Source: an uncultured Brevibacillus sp.
Lineage (GTDB): Bacteria; Bacillota; Bacilli; Brevibacillales; Brevibacillaceae
Length of the DNA: 32,482 nt
NCBI GenBank assembly: GCA_946402065.1
Contig: CAMIVR010000054.1
Coordinates: forward strand, 1 to 32,482
Direction: 5' to 3'
Below are positions 1 through 8,214 of the stretch, in pieces. Under the pieces are notes generated by a model, which was not told where the DNA came from, searched no databases, and saw only the letters and a list, made by a program, of their open reading frames with translations. The first letter of the stretch is position 1. Every line of letters starts with the position of its first letter. A program made the position numbers and the translations under genes.

Positions 1-614
1 TCGCGCCAATGTTTGTTGTATTTTCCCGTCAGCTCATCCATCGTCTGCAGCGGCAAATGGCCGTAGATGGCGTCCCAGCTGATCACGTCGACGTTTTGCA
101 TAACCCGGCCGCTCACCATGTGCAGCCAGCACAGATGGTGCGGGGTCGGCACGCCCGTCGGCCACTCGACAAACGGATCAGACGGGGTCACACTGCAAAT
201 CATCGTCTTCAAATGCGGCGGCTGAGTCAATGCCGTCAGCCACTGAATCCTAGCGAGATAAGAGCCGCCCATCGTACCGACATCACCCGTACACCACGCT
301 TGTGCGGCGGCCCATTCGATACTGTCGTAGCCGTCATCGCCCTCATTGCGATACGGAACAAATTCTCCTTCCGAATCCCCGCGCCCGCGCACATCCATGT
401 AGACGACCACATAGCCGTGGGCAGCGAAATACGAACCCGTTTCAAATATCGCGTTTGAGGTTTTCAAATACGGCGTCCGGACGACGATCGCCGGGTATTT
501 GCCTTCCATATGCGGTCGGTATACATCAGCCGACAGCCTGACGCCATCACGCATCGGCACCCGCACATCGCGATCGATGCAAACCTCAAATTGAGAAACT
601 GTCTGATCTGTCAT
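1..614 (-). CDS. CocE/NonD family hydrolase, 5' part (cut by window edge)
   Basis: The first 204 codons of a serine hydrolase of the X-Pro dipeptidyl-peptidase / cocaine esterase (CocE/NonD) family are present; the gene runs off the left edge. The N-terminus reads MRDGVRLSADVYRP, the family's opening beta strand. It is followed by YMDVRGRGDSEGEF and then by the nucleophile elbow GTMGGSYLARIQW, whose Ser is the expected catalytic residue. The residue three after that Ser is Ala where the family usually has Gly (GxSYxG). The oxyanion Tyr, acid and His lie beyond the edge or cannot be judged. The ATG at 614 follows a purine-rich GGAAGGGGACAGG site; an in-frame ATG at 632 is possible but has a poorer site. 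No signal peptide is seen, so it is likely cytoplasmic. The substrate cannot be told from sequence. Confidence 0.85.
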   Translation of the reverse strand, partial: MTDQTVSQFEVCIDRDVRVPMRDGVRLSADVYRPHMEGKYPAIVVRTPYLKTSNAIFETGSYFAAHGYVVVYMDVRGRGDSEGEFVPYRNEGDDGYDSIEWAAAQAWCTGDVGTMGGSYLARIQWLTALTQPPHLKTMICSVTPSDPFVEWPTGVPTPHHLCWLHMVSGRVMQNVDVISWDAIYGHLPLQTMDELTGKYNKHWR

Positions 615-765
615 CTTCCTGTCCCCTTCCATGTCAACGGTCTTGGTCAAACGATAAAAATATTTTGAATATAATATTCTGTCATCTGGAAGAAAAATCC
701 TCCTCGCTGGGCAAACGCATATTCCTCCCTCTCATCGCATCTGTTCAGACGCAGCCAGGCTGCGC

Positions 766-1731
766 TCACACCTCAACCTTTTTTTCCAAATCAACATTTT
801 TTCTCGAGCCGCGAAACAGTCGTGCTTGCAGACCTTGCATGAATTTGGTGTAAGAGGCCGAGTACAGCAGCAATCCGGTCCAAATAAAGCCGAAGCTGAC
901 TGCATGAACAGCCGTAAACGTTTCTTTAAACAAAAAAATGCCCAACAGCAAGGTAATGCTCGGGGACAGATACTGGGTAAAGCCCAATGTCGAGAGCGGA
1001 GCGCGATTGCTCGCCTTGGCGAACCACAGCAGCGGCATGGCTGTCGCAACCCCTGCCCCCATCAAGAGCACCGTCGTCCCCCAGCCTGCCGCGCCAAACG
1101 ATCCGCTGCCCGCAGCTTCGATCCACCCGAGATAAATGAGGGCTACCGGCGCGACAATGACTGTTTCCAGAGCGAGTCCCACCATCGAGTCCGCCTTGGC
1201 CATTTTCTTGCCCAGCCCGTATATGGCAAACGTCAGCGCCAGCAAAATCGCCAGCCAGGGAAACGAGCCGAACTCTACGGTCACGATGACGACACCGATC
1301 GCAGCCAGAACGACCGAAATCACTTGCCAGAAGGTAAGGCGTTCCTTTAACACGACTACCCCCAGCACAATGCTGAGCAGCGGGTTGATATAGTAGCCAA
1401 GACTCGTCTCGATGACGTGGTCGTTGTTGATGCCCCAAATATACAGAAACCAGTTGCACGTAATCAGAAGCGAACAGAAAAATATGTACAGGCGGCTCTT
1501 CTTGTTGGACATGACCTCGCGGAGCACCTGCCAACGCCGAAAAACAGCCAAAAGAATGGAAACAAACACAAAAGACCAAAAAATCCGATGAGCCAGAATT
1601 TCAATCGAGGGCACATGCTGCAGCAGTTTCCAGTAGAGCGGCAGCAGCCCCCAGAGACCATATGCCAGAATCGCGTACCATACCCCGCTCCGCCTATACC
1701 TAGCGTCTACATGCTCTCCGTCGTGTCCCAC
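766..1731 (-). CDS. rarD: EamA-family permease, RarD type
   Basis: This is a ten-helix drug/metabolite transporter superfamily protein of about 321 residues. It carries the RarD hallmarks near the N-terminus (GVWYAILAYGLWGLLPLYWK, then EILAHRIFWSF) and two EamA repeats; the second is entered around LVALTFAIYGLGKK-like residues. The substrate of RarD proteins is not settled. The start is uncertain. A TTG at 1740 abuts the AAGGGAGAGG ribosome site with almost no spacer, while the in-frame GTG at 1731 has a 9-nt spacer and is preferred here. A terminator separates it from kynB upstream, so it is probably its own unit. A 15-bp palindrome (750-764) sits just after the stop codon, but no T-run follows it. 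Confidence 0.85.
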   Translation of the reverse strand: MGHDGEHVDARYRRSGVWYAILAYGLWGLLPLYWKLLQHVPSIEILAHRIFWSFVFVSILLAVFRRWQVLREVMSNKKSRLYIFFCSLLITCNWFLYIWGINNDHVIETSLGYYINPLLSIVLGVVVLKERLTFWQVISVVLAAIGVVIVTVEFGSFPWLAILLALTFAIYGLGKKMAKADSMVGLALETVIVAPVALIYLGWIEAAGSGSFGAAGWGTTVLLMGAGVATAMPLLWFAKASNRAPLSTLGFTQYLSPSITLLLGIFLFKETFTAVHAVSFGFIWTGLLLYSASYTKFMQGLQARLFRGSRKNVDLEKKVEV

Positions 1732-1781
1732 GCCAAACAACCTCTCCCTTGCAATTCCGTTTCCCTAATACTACCACAGGA

Positions 1782-1820
1782 TAAAAAAAAACCCACAATC
1801 TCTTTATGCTCAGATGTGGG
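1782..1820 (-). terminator. Rho-independent terminator after kynB
   Basis: On the minus strand a CCCACA/TGTGGG stem (arms 1815-1820 and 1792-1797) is followed directly by a run of nine T residues. It lies 59 bp after the kynB stop and before the rarD start, so it should end the kynU-kynB transcript. Confidence 0.8.
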
Positions 1821-1878
1821 CTGCAATTTACTATTCGCTGATGTACTGTTCGATAAATCGGTCCAGCTGTGACTGCTG

Positions 1879-2508
1879 TCACTTTCCGGCAAGCGGCCGC
1901 AAAACCGCACGCACCGGACTGCCGTCAGCATCTGCCAATGGCAACGGCAGCGCGATCAGCTCGTAATCCCCCGGTTCGACCCGATCGAGATCAATCCCTT
2001 CGAGAATGTGGATATCATGGGCATGCAGACTGTGGTGGGCGGCCAGCTCTTTACTCGCCAGCGGATCGACCGAAGGCACGTCTACACCGATCAGCCTGAT
2101 CCCTTTCTCCGCGAGAAACGGTGCGAGATCGGCGCGCAAGTAGGTGATCTCGGCAGGGAATTCAGCTGGGTTCTGCCAGGAACCTGTCCGCAGCAGCAGC
2201 CGCTTGACCCCTGCAAGGTCCAGATCAGCCAGATCATCTGCCCCGATGCTCGCCCGGCCGGTTACATCGAGCACACGGGCTGGCCCCACGTACAGATCGA
2301 GGTCAAGCTCAATCATCTTTCGCCCGCCGTCGTCAAAGTGAAACGGAGCGTCAACGTGCGTTCCCGTATGGATGCTCATCGTCAGCTTGCCGACGTTTAC
2401 GGAGCCGCTCTGTTCCTTGGACCAGTTCACTTCGTAGGAAAAGCGTGTGTCGCCCGGCCATGTGGGCACGTCATTATGCAATCGCCGTGATATGTCGTAG
2501 AGCGTCAT
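1879..2508 (-). CDS. kynB: Kynurenine formamidase (arylformamidase) KynB
   Basis: This enzyme hydrolyses N-formyl-L-kynurenine to kynurenine and formate in tryptophan breakdown. The 209-residue protein is a normal-length member of the metal-dependent cyclase/KynB family. The signature HTGTHVDAPFH spans residues 47-57. His47, His51 and Asp53 are the expected metal ligands, and His57 is the conserved catalytic-site His. The N-terminal YDISRRLHNDVPTWPGD is also typical. The ATG at 2508 has AAAGGAGA at good spacing. It lies 94 bp after kynU on the same strand and before a clear terminator, so the two genes very likely form one transcript. Acting cytosolically, it feeds KynU. The assignment is firm because the partner enzyme is adjacent. 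Confidence 0.95.
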   Translation of the reverse strand: MTLYDISRRLHNDVPTWPGDTRFSYEVNWSKEQSGSVNVGKLTMSIHTGTHVDAPFHFDDGGRKMIELDLDLYVGPARVLDVTGRASIGADDLADLDLAGVKRLLLRTGSWQNPAEFPAEITYLRADLAPFLAEKGIRLIGVDVPSVDPLASKELAAHHSLHAHDIHILEGIDLDRVEPGDYELIALPLPLADADGSPVRAVLRPLAGK

Positions 2509-2602
2509 AACGGTCTCCTTTCAGCATCCCGGTGCGCGGGGACGGCAGCCTTGCAGCCCCCGCTCGCGTGCAGCGCCTGATTGCACCTGCCAATCGTCTG
2601 CG

Positions 2603-3889
2603 CTACGCGACAACACCGCGCTTGTTCTCGAATTTTTCGTACTGCTTTTCTACCATGATCGTCTTCAGCCGCATGACTGCCTCCCAGACGTCATTGTACG
2701 TCGTGTAGAGCGCTACGGGTGCAAGCCGGACGACATTGGGCGCGCGAAAATCAGGGACGACGCCATTCTCTTTCAACGCCTTGCAAATGCGAGCGGCATC
2801 TTCATGCTCCAGACAGACGTGTCCGCCCCGTCGCTGGTCTTCCCGGGGATTGCCGATGGTAAAGCCCATTCCGGCCAATTCATGCTCGACCAGATCCATC
2901 AAATACTTCGTTATGAGCAACGATTTGGCCCGCAGCTTCGCCAGTGACGCTTCGTGGAACATCTCCAGCGACCCCAGGAGCGGCGCCATGCTCAGGACAT
3001 GAGGAGTACCGATCTGATAAGCCCCGGCATGTTCACTTGGAGTAAAACGGTGCTCCATGTCAAATTGTTTGTCCTTGCGTGAACCGAACCACCCGGCCAG
3101 ACCAGGCAGACGCCCGAAGTGCTGCTCATTGACATACAGCCCGCCGACGCCGCCTGGCCCGCTGTTTAAATACTTGTAATTGCACCAGTAGGCAAAGTCG
3201 ACCCCCCACTTGCTGAAGGCATGGGGAACCGCGCCGACGGAATGGCAGCCATCAAACCCGATCATTATCCCGCGGGCGTGGGCTTCCGCTGTCAACCGTT
3301 CGATATCGAGCAGCTGGCCGCTGCGATACAGTACGGTCGGCAGAATCACGAGCGCGATCTCCTCTGTCATCGCTGCTATGATGTCGTCTTCTTCGATCAT
3401 CCGCCCATCCCGGCTCTTGACTCTGACGAGATGCTCCTCGGGATCGTATCCGCGAAGCCGCAGTTGGCTTTGCAGTGCGTAAATGTCAGACGGAAAGTTC
3501 AATTCGTCTGCCAGTATTTTCGTCCGTTTTCCTTCCGGCTGATAAAATGTGGCCGCCAGCTGATGCAGGTTGGTCGTGGTCGAACCTGTTACGATGACTT
3601 CCTCCGGCTTCGCGCCAACGAGGGGAGCGCTCAGCTCGCCCAATCGCTCAGACAGGTAGAACCACGGATGGTTTCCTTGCATCCAGCCGTCAATTCCTTG
3701 CGTTTTCCAATCTTCCAAACTTTCCAACAACGTTTTTTCTGCCCGCTTCGAGAGCAGCCCCAGTGAATTGCCGTCGAGATAAATCGAACCGGGCTGCAGG
3801 TAAAACTCGTTACGAAACGCTGACAATTCATCCTGCTCATCGAGCTGCTTCGCATACGCTTGCGAGGGATCAAAGGAATAGCTGGACAT
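2603..3889 (-). CDS. kynU: Kynureninase KynU
   Basis: This PLP-dependent hydrolase splits L-kynurenine into anthranilate and alanine (and 3-hydroxykynurenine into 3-hydroxyanthranilate). The protein has 428 residues, the usual length. Visible family blocks are [15 protein letters not shown] near the N-terminus, [10 protein letters not shown] (phosphate binding), FDGCHSVGA and [13 protein letters not shown]. Lys239 in the last block is the Schiff-base lysine. The ATG at 3889 is chosen because AAAGGAGG lies five bases upstream; the longer reading from 3931 has no such site. Transcription should start from a TTGACA-17-TAAGAT promoter (3932-3960) overlapped by a palindrome. It is first in an operon with kynB and divergent from a TetR regulator. 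No kynA is present between or next to them. Confidence 0.96.
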   Translation of the reverse strand: MSSYSFDPSQAYAKQLDEQDELSAFRNEFYLQPGSIYLDGNSLGLLSKRAEKTLLESLEDWKTQGIDGWMQGNHPWFYLSERLGELSAPLVGAKPEEVIVTGSTTTNLHQLAATFYQPEGKRTKILADELNFPSDIYALQSQLRLRGYDPEEHLVRVKSRDGRMIEEDDIIAAMTEEIALVILPTVLYRSGQLLDIERLTAEAHARGIMIGFDGCHSVGAVPHAFSKWGVDFAYWCNYKYLNSGPGGVGGLYVNEQHFGRLPGLAGWFGSRKDKQFDMEHRFTPSEHAGAYQIGTPHVLSMAPLLGSLEMFHEASLAKLRAKSLLITKYLMDLVEHELAGMGFTIGNPREDQRRGGHVCLEHEDAARICKALKENGVVPDFRAPNVVRLAPVALYTTYNDVWEAVMRLKTIMVEKQYEKFENKRGVVA

Positions 3890-3931
3890 AAAAACCTCCT
3901 TTTGAATCAGTTCATTCGAGGATTTGAGCAT

Positions 3932-3960
3932 ATCTTACTAGAAATATGACATCATGTCAA
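3932..3960 (-). promoter_or_regulatory. SigmaA-type promoter of kynU-kynB
   Basis: Reading the minus strand, a perfect TTGACA (3955-3960) is followed after 17 bases by TAAGAT (3932-3937), a near-consensus vegetative promoter. The kynU ATG lies about 40 bases downstream. The -35 box lies almost wholly within the palindrome annotated next. Confidence 0.75.
3947..3959. promoter_or_regulatory. Palindromic operator candidate for the TetR regulator
   Basis: TGACAT-C-ATGTCA is a perfect 13-bp inverted repeat between the divergent kynU and tetR genes. It extends imperfectly to AATA on the left and ATATT on the right. It overlaps the kynU -35 hexamer, so a bound dimer would block RNA polymerase. That the neighbouring TetR protein binds it is inferred from position. 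Confidence 0.6.
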
Positions 3961-4028
3961 TATTCCTTGCAAGCTGGCAATCCTCTGCGCTTCCATGTAT
4001 CCTAAGCATATAGAGGAGGCAGTGTTCG

Positions 4029-4646
4029 ATGGAAAACTCAAAAGAACAAACAGACGGCAGACATCTCCGCTCGCTGCAGACAAGGCAAAAGCTGCTGGCG
4101 GCAGCCCGTGAAGTCTTTCTTGAGGAAGGGTTTCAAAAATCGACGATCTCGCAAGTAATCAAACGGGCGAAAACCGGCTATGGTACAGCCTATGTGCATT
4201 TTACGGGAAAAGACGACCTCTTGATTGTTCTGATGGAGGATGTCATGGCCGCTTTTTACGAAATTGCCGAAATGCCCTTTCAGCCCACCTCTTTGGAAGA
4301 GGCTCAGCGATTAATTAAAAATCAGACCCTGACGTTTTTGACAATGGCCGAATCCGAGCGACAAATGCTGCAAGTGTTTGCCGAAGCGATCGGCATCTCG
4401 CCGGCGGCAACGGCAAAGTGGAAAGAAATCCGCGAAAAATTTATTCAACGGATTTCCAAGGATATCGCCTATTCCCAACAACACGGTTTGGCTCGCCAGG
4501 ATGTCAACGCAGAGCTCGTCGCCCGCGGCTGGTTCTTTTCAAATGAAATGTACCAGTGGGAGATCGTTCGCAATGAGCACCAGGCATCGATTGAAGAGAT
4601 TGCCCAAACGTTGACTGCGATCTATACGAACGGTTTGTACGACTAG
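4029..4646 (+). CDS. TetR/AcrR family transcriptional regulator
   Basis: This is a 205-residue regulator with an N-terminal TetR helix-turn-helix at about residues 14-60: TRQKLLAAAREVFLEEGF, then TISQVIKRAKTGYGTAYVHF, the classic recognition-helix block ending in YxHF. The helical C-terminal ligand domain (about residues 75-200) is divergent as usual and its ligand cannot be read. The ATG follows GAGGAGG. It is divergent from kynU with 139 bp between the starts and a palindrome in that gap, so it is probably the repressor of kynU-kynB and of itself. Kynurenine, formylkynurenine or anthranilate would be natural inducers, but that is inference. A strong terminator lies about 115 bp downstream. 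Confidence 0.9.
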   Translation: MENSKEQTDGRHLRSLQTRQKLLAAAREVFLEEGFQKSTISQVIKRAKTGYGTAYVHFTGKDDLLIVLMEDVMAAFYEIAEMPFQPTSLEEAQRLIKNQTLTFLTMAESERQMLQVFAEAIGISPAATAKWKEIREKFIQRISKDIAYSQQHGLARQDVNAELVARGWFFSNEMYQWEIVRNEHQASIEEIAQTLTAIYTNGLYD

Positions 4647-4760
4647 CCAAGGTCACAGACGAAAAAACCGCGGCGCGTCGACACACCCATTTGCACGTAC
4701 AGTCAGTTGCTTGCCATGGTAAATAATATGCGGCTGCACCACCGAGCTTCTGGATATAGG

Positions 4761-4801
4761 AAAGAAGAACCCGGGGGCATTTTCCCAAGGTTCTTCTTTT
4801 T
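4761..4801 (+). terminator. Terminator downstream of the tetR gene
   Basis: An 11-bp perfect stem (AAAGAAGAACC at 4761-4771 with GGTTCTTCTTT at 4789-4799) runs into T residues on the plus strand. It lies between two convergent genes (tetR ending at 4646, the acetyltransferase ending at 4866) and its U-rich arms may let it work in both directions. Confidence 0.7.
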
Positions 4802-4865
4802 GAATTCGTCTCCCATTCCGCTTGTCCTGTGCTGAAGAAACAGAACACATCAAGTCAGGTTGAAG

Positions 4866-5357
4866 CTACACGCTGGTAAACTCCTGGACAGATCTGCGCT
4901 GCCCATCATACCGTTCTGTGTATTCGCCTTTTGTATACTCCGCTATGACACTCCGCCAGAATGCTTGGGCGGGGTAGTTTTTTTCCACCTGGGTGATTCG
5001 CCATTTTCCGGGAAATAATTGGAACACCTGTTTTGCCGCTCTCTTTCCGACGCCCTTGCCCTCATACTTGCGCATGATAAAAAACTCTGCGATCGAATGA
5101 ACCCGGTCTTCGCCTGTACAGGTATCAACGAGCACAAATCCGGCAAGACTCGCATCCACCTTCACAAAGAAAGGATGCTTGTTGTCCTTGCTCCAATATT
5201 GGTCCAATGGCAAAGGAGTAAAGAAACCGTCGTCATTCAGCTGGATCGTCGGAACGAACTTTGTGAACTCATAGATGTAGAACTGGGCAAGATTGCGTAA
5301 AACATACCTTTCCGACCAGGAAACTCGGCTAATTTCAACTTCCATGAAATCACTCAC
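4866..5357 (-). CDS. GNAT family N-acetyltransferase
   Basis: This 163-residue protein has the GNAT fold. Motif A is visible as IAEFFIMRKYEGKGVGKRAA (about residues 90-109), with the R/Q-x-x-G-x-G/A pyrophosphate loop that binds acetyl-CoA (KYEGKGVG). It is followed by a KNYPAQAFWRSV helix typical of motif B. The acceptor substrate is unknown. The reading starts at a GTG at 5357 that shares the four bases GTGA with the stop of the upstream TPR gene, which implies translational coupling. An in-frame ATG four codons later (5345) is an alternative. It is second in a two-gene unit with the TPR membrane protein. Confidence 0.85.
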   Translation of the reverse strand: MSDFMEVEISRVSWSERYVLRNLAQFYIYEFTKFVPTIQLNDDGFFTPLPLDQYWSKDNKHPFFVKVDASLAGFVLVDTCTGEDRVHSIAEFFIMRKYEGKGVGKRAAKQVFQLFPGKWRITQVEKNYPAQAFWRSVIAEYTKGEYTERYDGQRRSVQEFTSV

Positions 5358-6019
5358 TTTTTAAAGGATGCCAAAAAAGCCCAGCGCCGTTCCGAACGTT
5401 TCTTATATTTCGGCAGTGTACGGTAAATCTCCACACACTCGGCAAAAGCCTGTTTGGCTGCGTCCATCCGTCCCAGCTGCTGATAGAGCTGCCCCAGGAT
5501 GTAGTATCCTTTGCAGGAGGAAGACTGAATCTCGCGGAACCTGCTCAGGTAGTCCAGCGCTTTTTCACGGTCAGTCGCAGCAAACGCTTCCGCCAGGTGC
5601 AGGTATGGCTCGCCGTAATTGACGCGAGGATTGAGCCCAATCGCCTTCTCCATCCACTGCTCACCCTCAGCCAGCTCCCCCAGCTTCAGCTTGCACACTC
5701 CGAGCTGATACCAGAATTCCGCCGAATCACGCAAAACATCCTTGCTGTCTTCCAGGTATGTCAACGCTTCCCGGTAGCGTTTCTTTTCAATCAGGATGTA
5801 GGCAATCTCACGCTTCAGCGATGTATTGTGCGGATTTAACCTGATTTCCTGCTTGCATTTGGACAGGCGGCTGTTCAACCGCAGCGGACGCAATACGTTG
5901 GGGAAAATCCCGACGAACCGCATATCCAGCAAGTAAACGATCAGAACGAGCAAAATGATCGCCACAAACGGATTACCCGTCAGCCAAAACAAAAGCGAAA
6001 ACAAAATAAACTTGCTCAA
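5354..6019 (-). CDS. Membrane-anchored TPR protein
   Basis: This 221-residue protein of unknown function has two closely spaced N-terminal hydrophobic stretches (about residues 3-15 and 18-32), then a basic linker. About four tetratricopeptide-type helical pairs follow: KREIAYILIEKKRYREALTYL, AEFWYQLGVCKLKLGELAEG, PYLHLAEAFAATDREKALDYL and GYYILGQLYQQLGRMDAAKQAF. The TPR part should face the cytoplasm or membrane surface and act in protein contacts. The start is TTG at 6019, with GAGGTGA upstream. Its stop overlaps the GNAT start. A vegetative-type promoter lies at 6058-6086. The family resembles the short TPR proteins of Bacillales with no known role. Confidence 0.8.
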   Translation of the reverse strand: MSKFILFSLLFWLTGNPFVAIILLVLIVYLLDMRFVGIFPNVLRPLRLNSRLSKCKQEIRLNPHNTSLKREIAYILIEKKRYREALTYLEDSKDVLRDSAEFWYQLGVCKLKLGELAEGEQWMEKAIGLNPRVNYGEPYLHLAEAFAATDREKALDYLSRFREIQSSSCKGYYILGQLYQQLGRMDAAKQAFAECVEIYRTLPKYKKRSERRWAFLASFKK

Positions 6020-6057
6020 ACAATCACCTCGATCAGAAAATGATGCCGATTATCCTT

Positions 6058-6086
6058 ATCATATCAAAACGCTCCCCTGATTTCAC
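6058..6086 (-). promoter_or_regulatory. Candidate sigmaA promoter for the TPR-GNAT pair
   Basis: On the minus strand GTGAAA (6081-6086) and TATGAT (6058-6063) are 17 bases apart. TGA just upstream of the -10 gives an extended -10 element (TGnTATGAT). The TPR start lies about 40 bases downstream. Confidence 0.45.
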
Positions 6087-6184
6087 TTCTCTCTTTTCAT
6101 CTGATCAAAGGTAGCAAACGAGGATTATCGCCCAGTCTAATTGCGAAAGCCGTAGTTTTTAGCGAATTCACTCTCTCTGAACGT

Positions 6185-6213
6185 GAAAAAAAACGACCCG
6201 CACGGAGTCGTTT
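6185..6213 (-). terminator. Second of two tandem terminators after the VanY-like gene
   Basis: On the minus strand AAACGAC/GTCGTTT (arms 6207-6213 and 6191-6197) forms a 7-bp stem with a 9-nt loop that opens into a T-run of eight. It is the distal member of a tandem pair. Confidence 0.7.
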
Positions 6214-6235
6214 GTCCATAAGATAATCTGTTATG

Positions 6236-6265
6236 TAAAAAGCCGATCACCCTATCAGTGATCGG
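6236..6265 (-). terminator. First of two tandem terminators after the VanY-like gene
   Basis: On the minus strand CCGATCAC/GTGATCGG (arms 6258-6265 and 6243-6250) is a perfect 8-bp stem with a 7-nt loop followed by CTTTTT. It lies about 170 bp beyond the stop of the carboxypeptidase gene. The stretch 6266-6437 between the stop and this hairpin shows no coding signal. Confidence 0.7.
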
Positions 6266-6437
6266 AAAGGGTATACGTGAATGACTTCATTATAGTCGCG
6301 TTCCCCTGCAAAAGCTGTAGTAGATTACAGGTATTTATGCCTAAAATATCTACTTTTGCCATATTCACACAAGTCTCTGTACACAACAGCACCGTCGTTG
6401 CTATTTTACAAGCGATTCTTTCGCTTCCGCCAGCCGG

Positions 6438-7361
6438 TCATTTGAGCGTCAGCGTCCCGTTGGAAAGGTATTCTTCCAAAGTAATACCTTTTGCGGCGAT
6501 TTCACCGGCAATCTCTTTCCCGACATAGCGGATGTGCCACGGTTCATACGAATACCCCGTCAGAGATTCCTTGCCTTTCGGGTAGCGAATGATGAACCCG
6601 TACTCCGCAGCGTGTGCGGCCAGCCATTTTGCTTCTGTCGTACCGGCAAAACAATCTTCCGCTGCGCATTTGCCGCCTATACCGGAGACGTCGATTGCCA
6701 ACCCTGTCTGATGCTCGCTTTGTCCCGGCAATGCGCTGTACTTGTTAGCTGCTTCGATCCCGTCCTTGCTGGCGTAGTAGGAAAACAGCCTGTTCTGCGT
6801 TTTATACGAGCGATATGCAGAGACGCCGGCCAGGGAAACGCCATCCTGTTTCGCTCCGGCGAACAGCTTCTCCAGCGCCTCCGCAGCTTCTTTTCGCATC
6901 AACCGCTTTTCGCTTTTTTCGCTAAAAATAAAGGGGACATTCGGCTCTACCAGGTCTGGCGGCTCATACTCTCCAGGCAGCTTGTAATGTTTATTGACCA
7001 GTACGGCGATATCTTCCGGATTGGAAGTAACCTGGATATTTGCATCGTCATTTGTCTGACCGGCTTGATTGCCTGTCGTTTCGCCATTTGCGTTTTGGCT
7101 TTTGCCTGCCGATGCATCCGTTCCTTTCGACGGTGGCTCGGCTGTACCTGTCTCAGCTGGCGCCGATCCGGCTGGCGTCCCTTGCTCACTGTTGCCAGCG
7201 GAGTCGTTTCCAGCTGTACTCGAATCTGGTTGGTGCTGAGACTCAGGCGCAGACGATCCCTGCGGATTAATCAAATTGACCAGCTCGTTCCAGCCAAGCG
7301 GCAATAGCATGATTACCGCTGCCAGTATCACGACTGTAACCATTACCTTTAAAGCCTTCAA
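6438..7361 (-). CDS. VanY-type D-alanyl-D-alanine carboxypeptidase
   Basis: This extracellular zinc peptidase of the VanY/M15B family trims the terminal D-Ala of peptidoglycan stem peptides. The 307-residue protein has an N-terminal membrane anchor (about residues 6-25), then a low-complexity linker of about 90 residues rich in Ser, Gly, Ala, Pro, Glu and Gln, and then the catalytic domain. Zinc-ligand motifs are visible as GQSEHQTGLAIDVSG (SxHQxGxAxD) and SYEPWHIRYVG (EPWHxRYVG), with the substrate-binding SAYRSYKTQ before them. The start is the TTG at 7361, because GGAGGG lies six bases upstream; the longer TTG reading at 7385 has no such site. The long disordered linker fits reaching across the wall. 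Two tandem terminators follow. Glycopeptide resistance should not be inferred from this gene alone. Confidence 0.9.
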   Translation of the reverse strand: MKALKVMVTVVILAAVIMLLPLGWNELVNLINPQGSSAPESQHQPDSSTAGNDSAGNSEQGTPAGSAPAETGTAEPPSKGTDASAGKSQNANGETTGNQAGQTNDDANIQVTSNPEDIAVLVNKHYKLPGEYEPPDLVEPNVPFIFSEKSEKRLMRKEAAEALEKLFAGAKQDGVSLAGVSAYRSYKTQNRLFSYYASKDGIEAANKYSALPGQSEHQTGLAIDVSGIGGKCAAEDCFAGTTEAKWLAAHAAEYGFIIRYPKGKESLTGYSYEPWHIRYVGKEIAGEIAAKGITLEEYLSNGTLTLK

Positions 7362-7522
7362 AGAATGTCCCTCCATCAGTTGCAATATCTGTTTCTTGAG
7401 TCAGGATTTTTGCTAAATCCTCGAGTGAAAAAAGTATCTTTATCAGTATAAGGGATACATCCCTTGGGAAAAAGCTTGTTTTCACATTTGTACCATTTTG
7501 CCTAGGTCATTTTCAGGCCCGC

Positions 7523-8143
7523 TCAAGAAATATCCGCGGCCAAAATGCTGATCGGACTCTGGTCAGGGGCCATCGGCTGCAGTTCGTACACCGAGATCGG
7601 GAACATCGGGAATCCCCAATAGTACGGGGCAAGCTCATACAGCTGGAAGTAGATGACCATCGCCTTGTCGGCAAGGTAGTACTCCTGCTCGGGAGAAATG
7701 GCCGTAAAAGGATTGACCACGGGGATACCCCGTGCTTTTATCTGGGCGTCAATACTGCGCGAAATGACTTTTACGTAGTCAGAACCCGGCGAAAACAGGT
7801 CGCTCAATCGATAGAGCTTGCCGCTGTTAACGTTGAACGTAAGCGATCGGAGCAAAGTGAATCCGTGTGCCATGTGATCAGAAAAAGCGTAATTGGTCAG
7901 TGTCAGGCTCAATAAACCGCGTTCATTCGTCTTGATCTCGTAATGGCCTACCATTTCGGTTGGCGTGCCGGTTTGGTATTTCTCCTGATCCCTGATCATC
8001 CCATTTACTTGATTGTAGATGATTCGGTTGATGCGCTCTTGAACCTGTCTGTTCGTCAACCCGGTTACTTGCGGATAGTAAATGGTGGTGCCACCATCGG
8101 ATATGTCACTGGTATCAATTCCTACAGGCAATTGAAACGGCAT
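7523..8143 (-). CDS. DUF3298-type domain protein
   Basis: This 206-residue protein resembles the DUF4163/DUF3298 module found in the extracellular part of RsiV-type anti-sigma factors and PdaC-type deacetylases. It reads YYPQVTGLTNRQVQERINRII at the N-terminus, then VGHYEIKTNERGLLSLTLTNYAF, HGFTLLRSLTFNVNSGKLYRLSDLF, and a final block with AISPEQEYYLADKAMVIYFQLYELAPYYWG. Odd for the family, no signal peptide or membrane segment precedes the domain. The ATG at 8143 has AAGGAATGAGG upstream, and an in-frame stop lies a few codons before it, so no longer form exists. It therefore appears cytoplasmic or is exported by another route. It lies among envelope genes. No function is claimed. Confidence 0.75.
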   Translation of the reverse strand: MPFQLPVGIDTSDISDGGTTIYYPQVTGLTNRQVQERINRIIYNQVNGMIRDQEKYQTGTPTEMVGHYEIKTNERGLLSLTLTNYAFSDHMAHGFTLLRSLTFNVNSGKLYRLSDLFSPGSDYVKVISRSIDAQIKARGIPVVNPFTAISPEQEYYLADKAMVIYFQLYELAPYYWGFPMFPISVYELQPMAPDQSPISILAADIS

Positions 8144-8214
8144 GGCGCAGCCTCATTCCTTTCTGCAGCAGTCGATACAATAGCCTATTCACGTACTTGA
8201 AGAGTGGCACCTGA

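Noticed and set aside
750..764. A 15-bp palindrome (CGCAGCC-A-GGCTGCG) after rarD
   Set aside because: It has no T-run and no clear link to a promoter; it may be a weak terminator, but the evidence is too thin for a feature.
4653..4853. A 66-codon minus-strand frame between the tetR and GNAT genes
   Set aside because: It reads straight through the strong terminator hairpin at 4761-4801, has no ribosome site and no family resemblance.
6438..7361. A vancomycin-resistance cluster
   Set aside because: Only a VanY-type peptidase is present; no vanH/A/X or dedicated regulator pair lies beside it, and such peptidases are common in ordinary cell-wall turnover.
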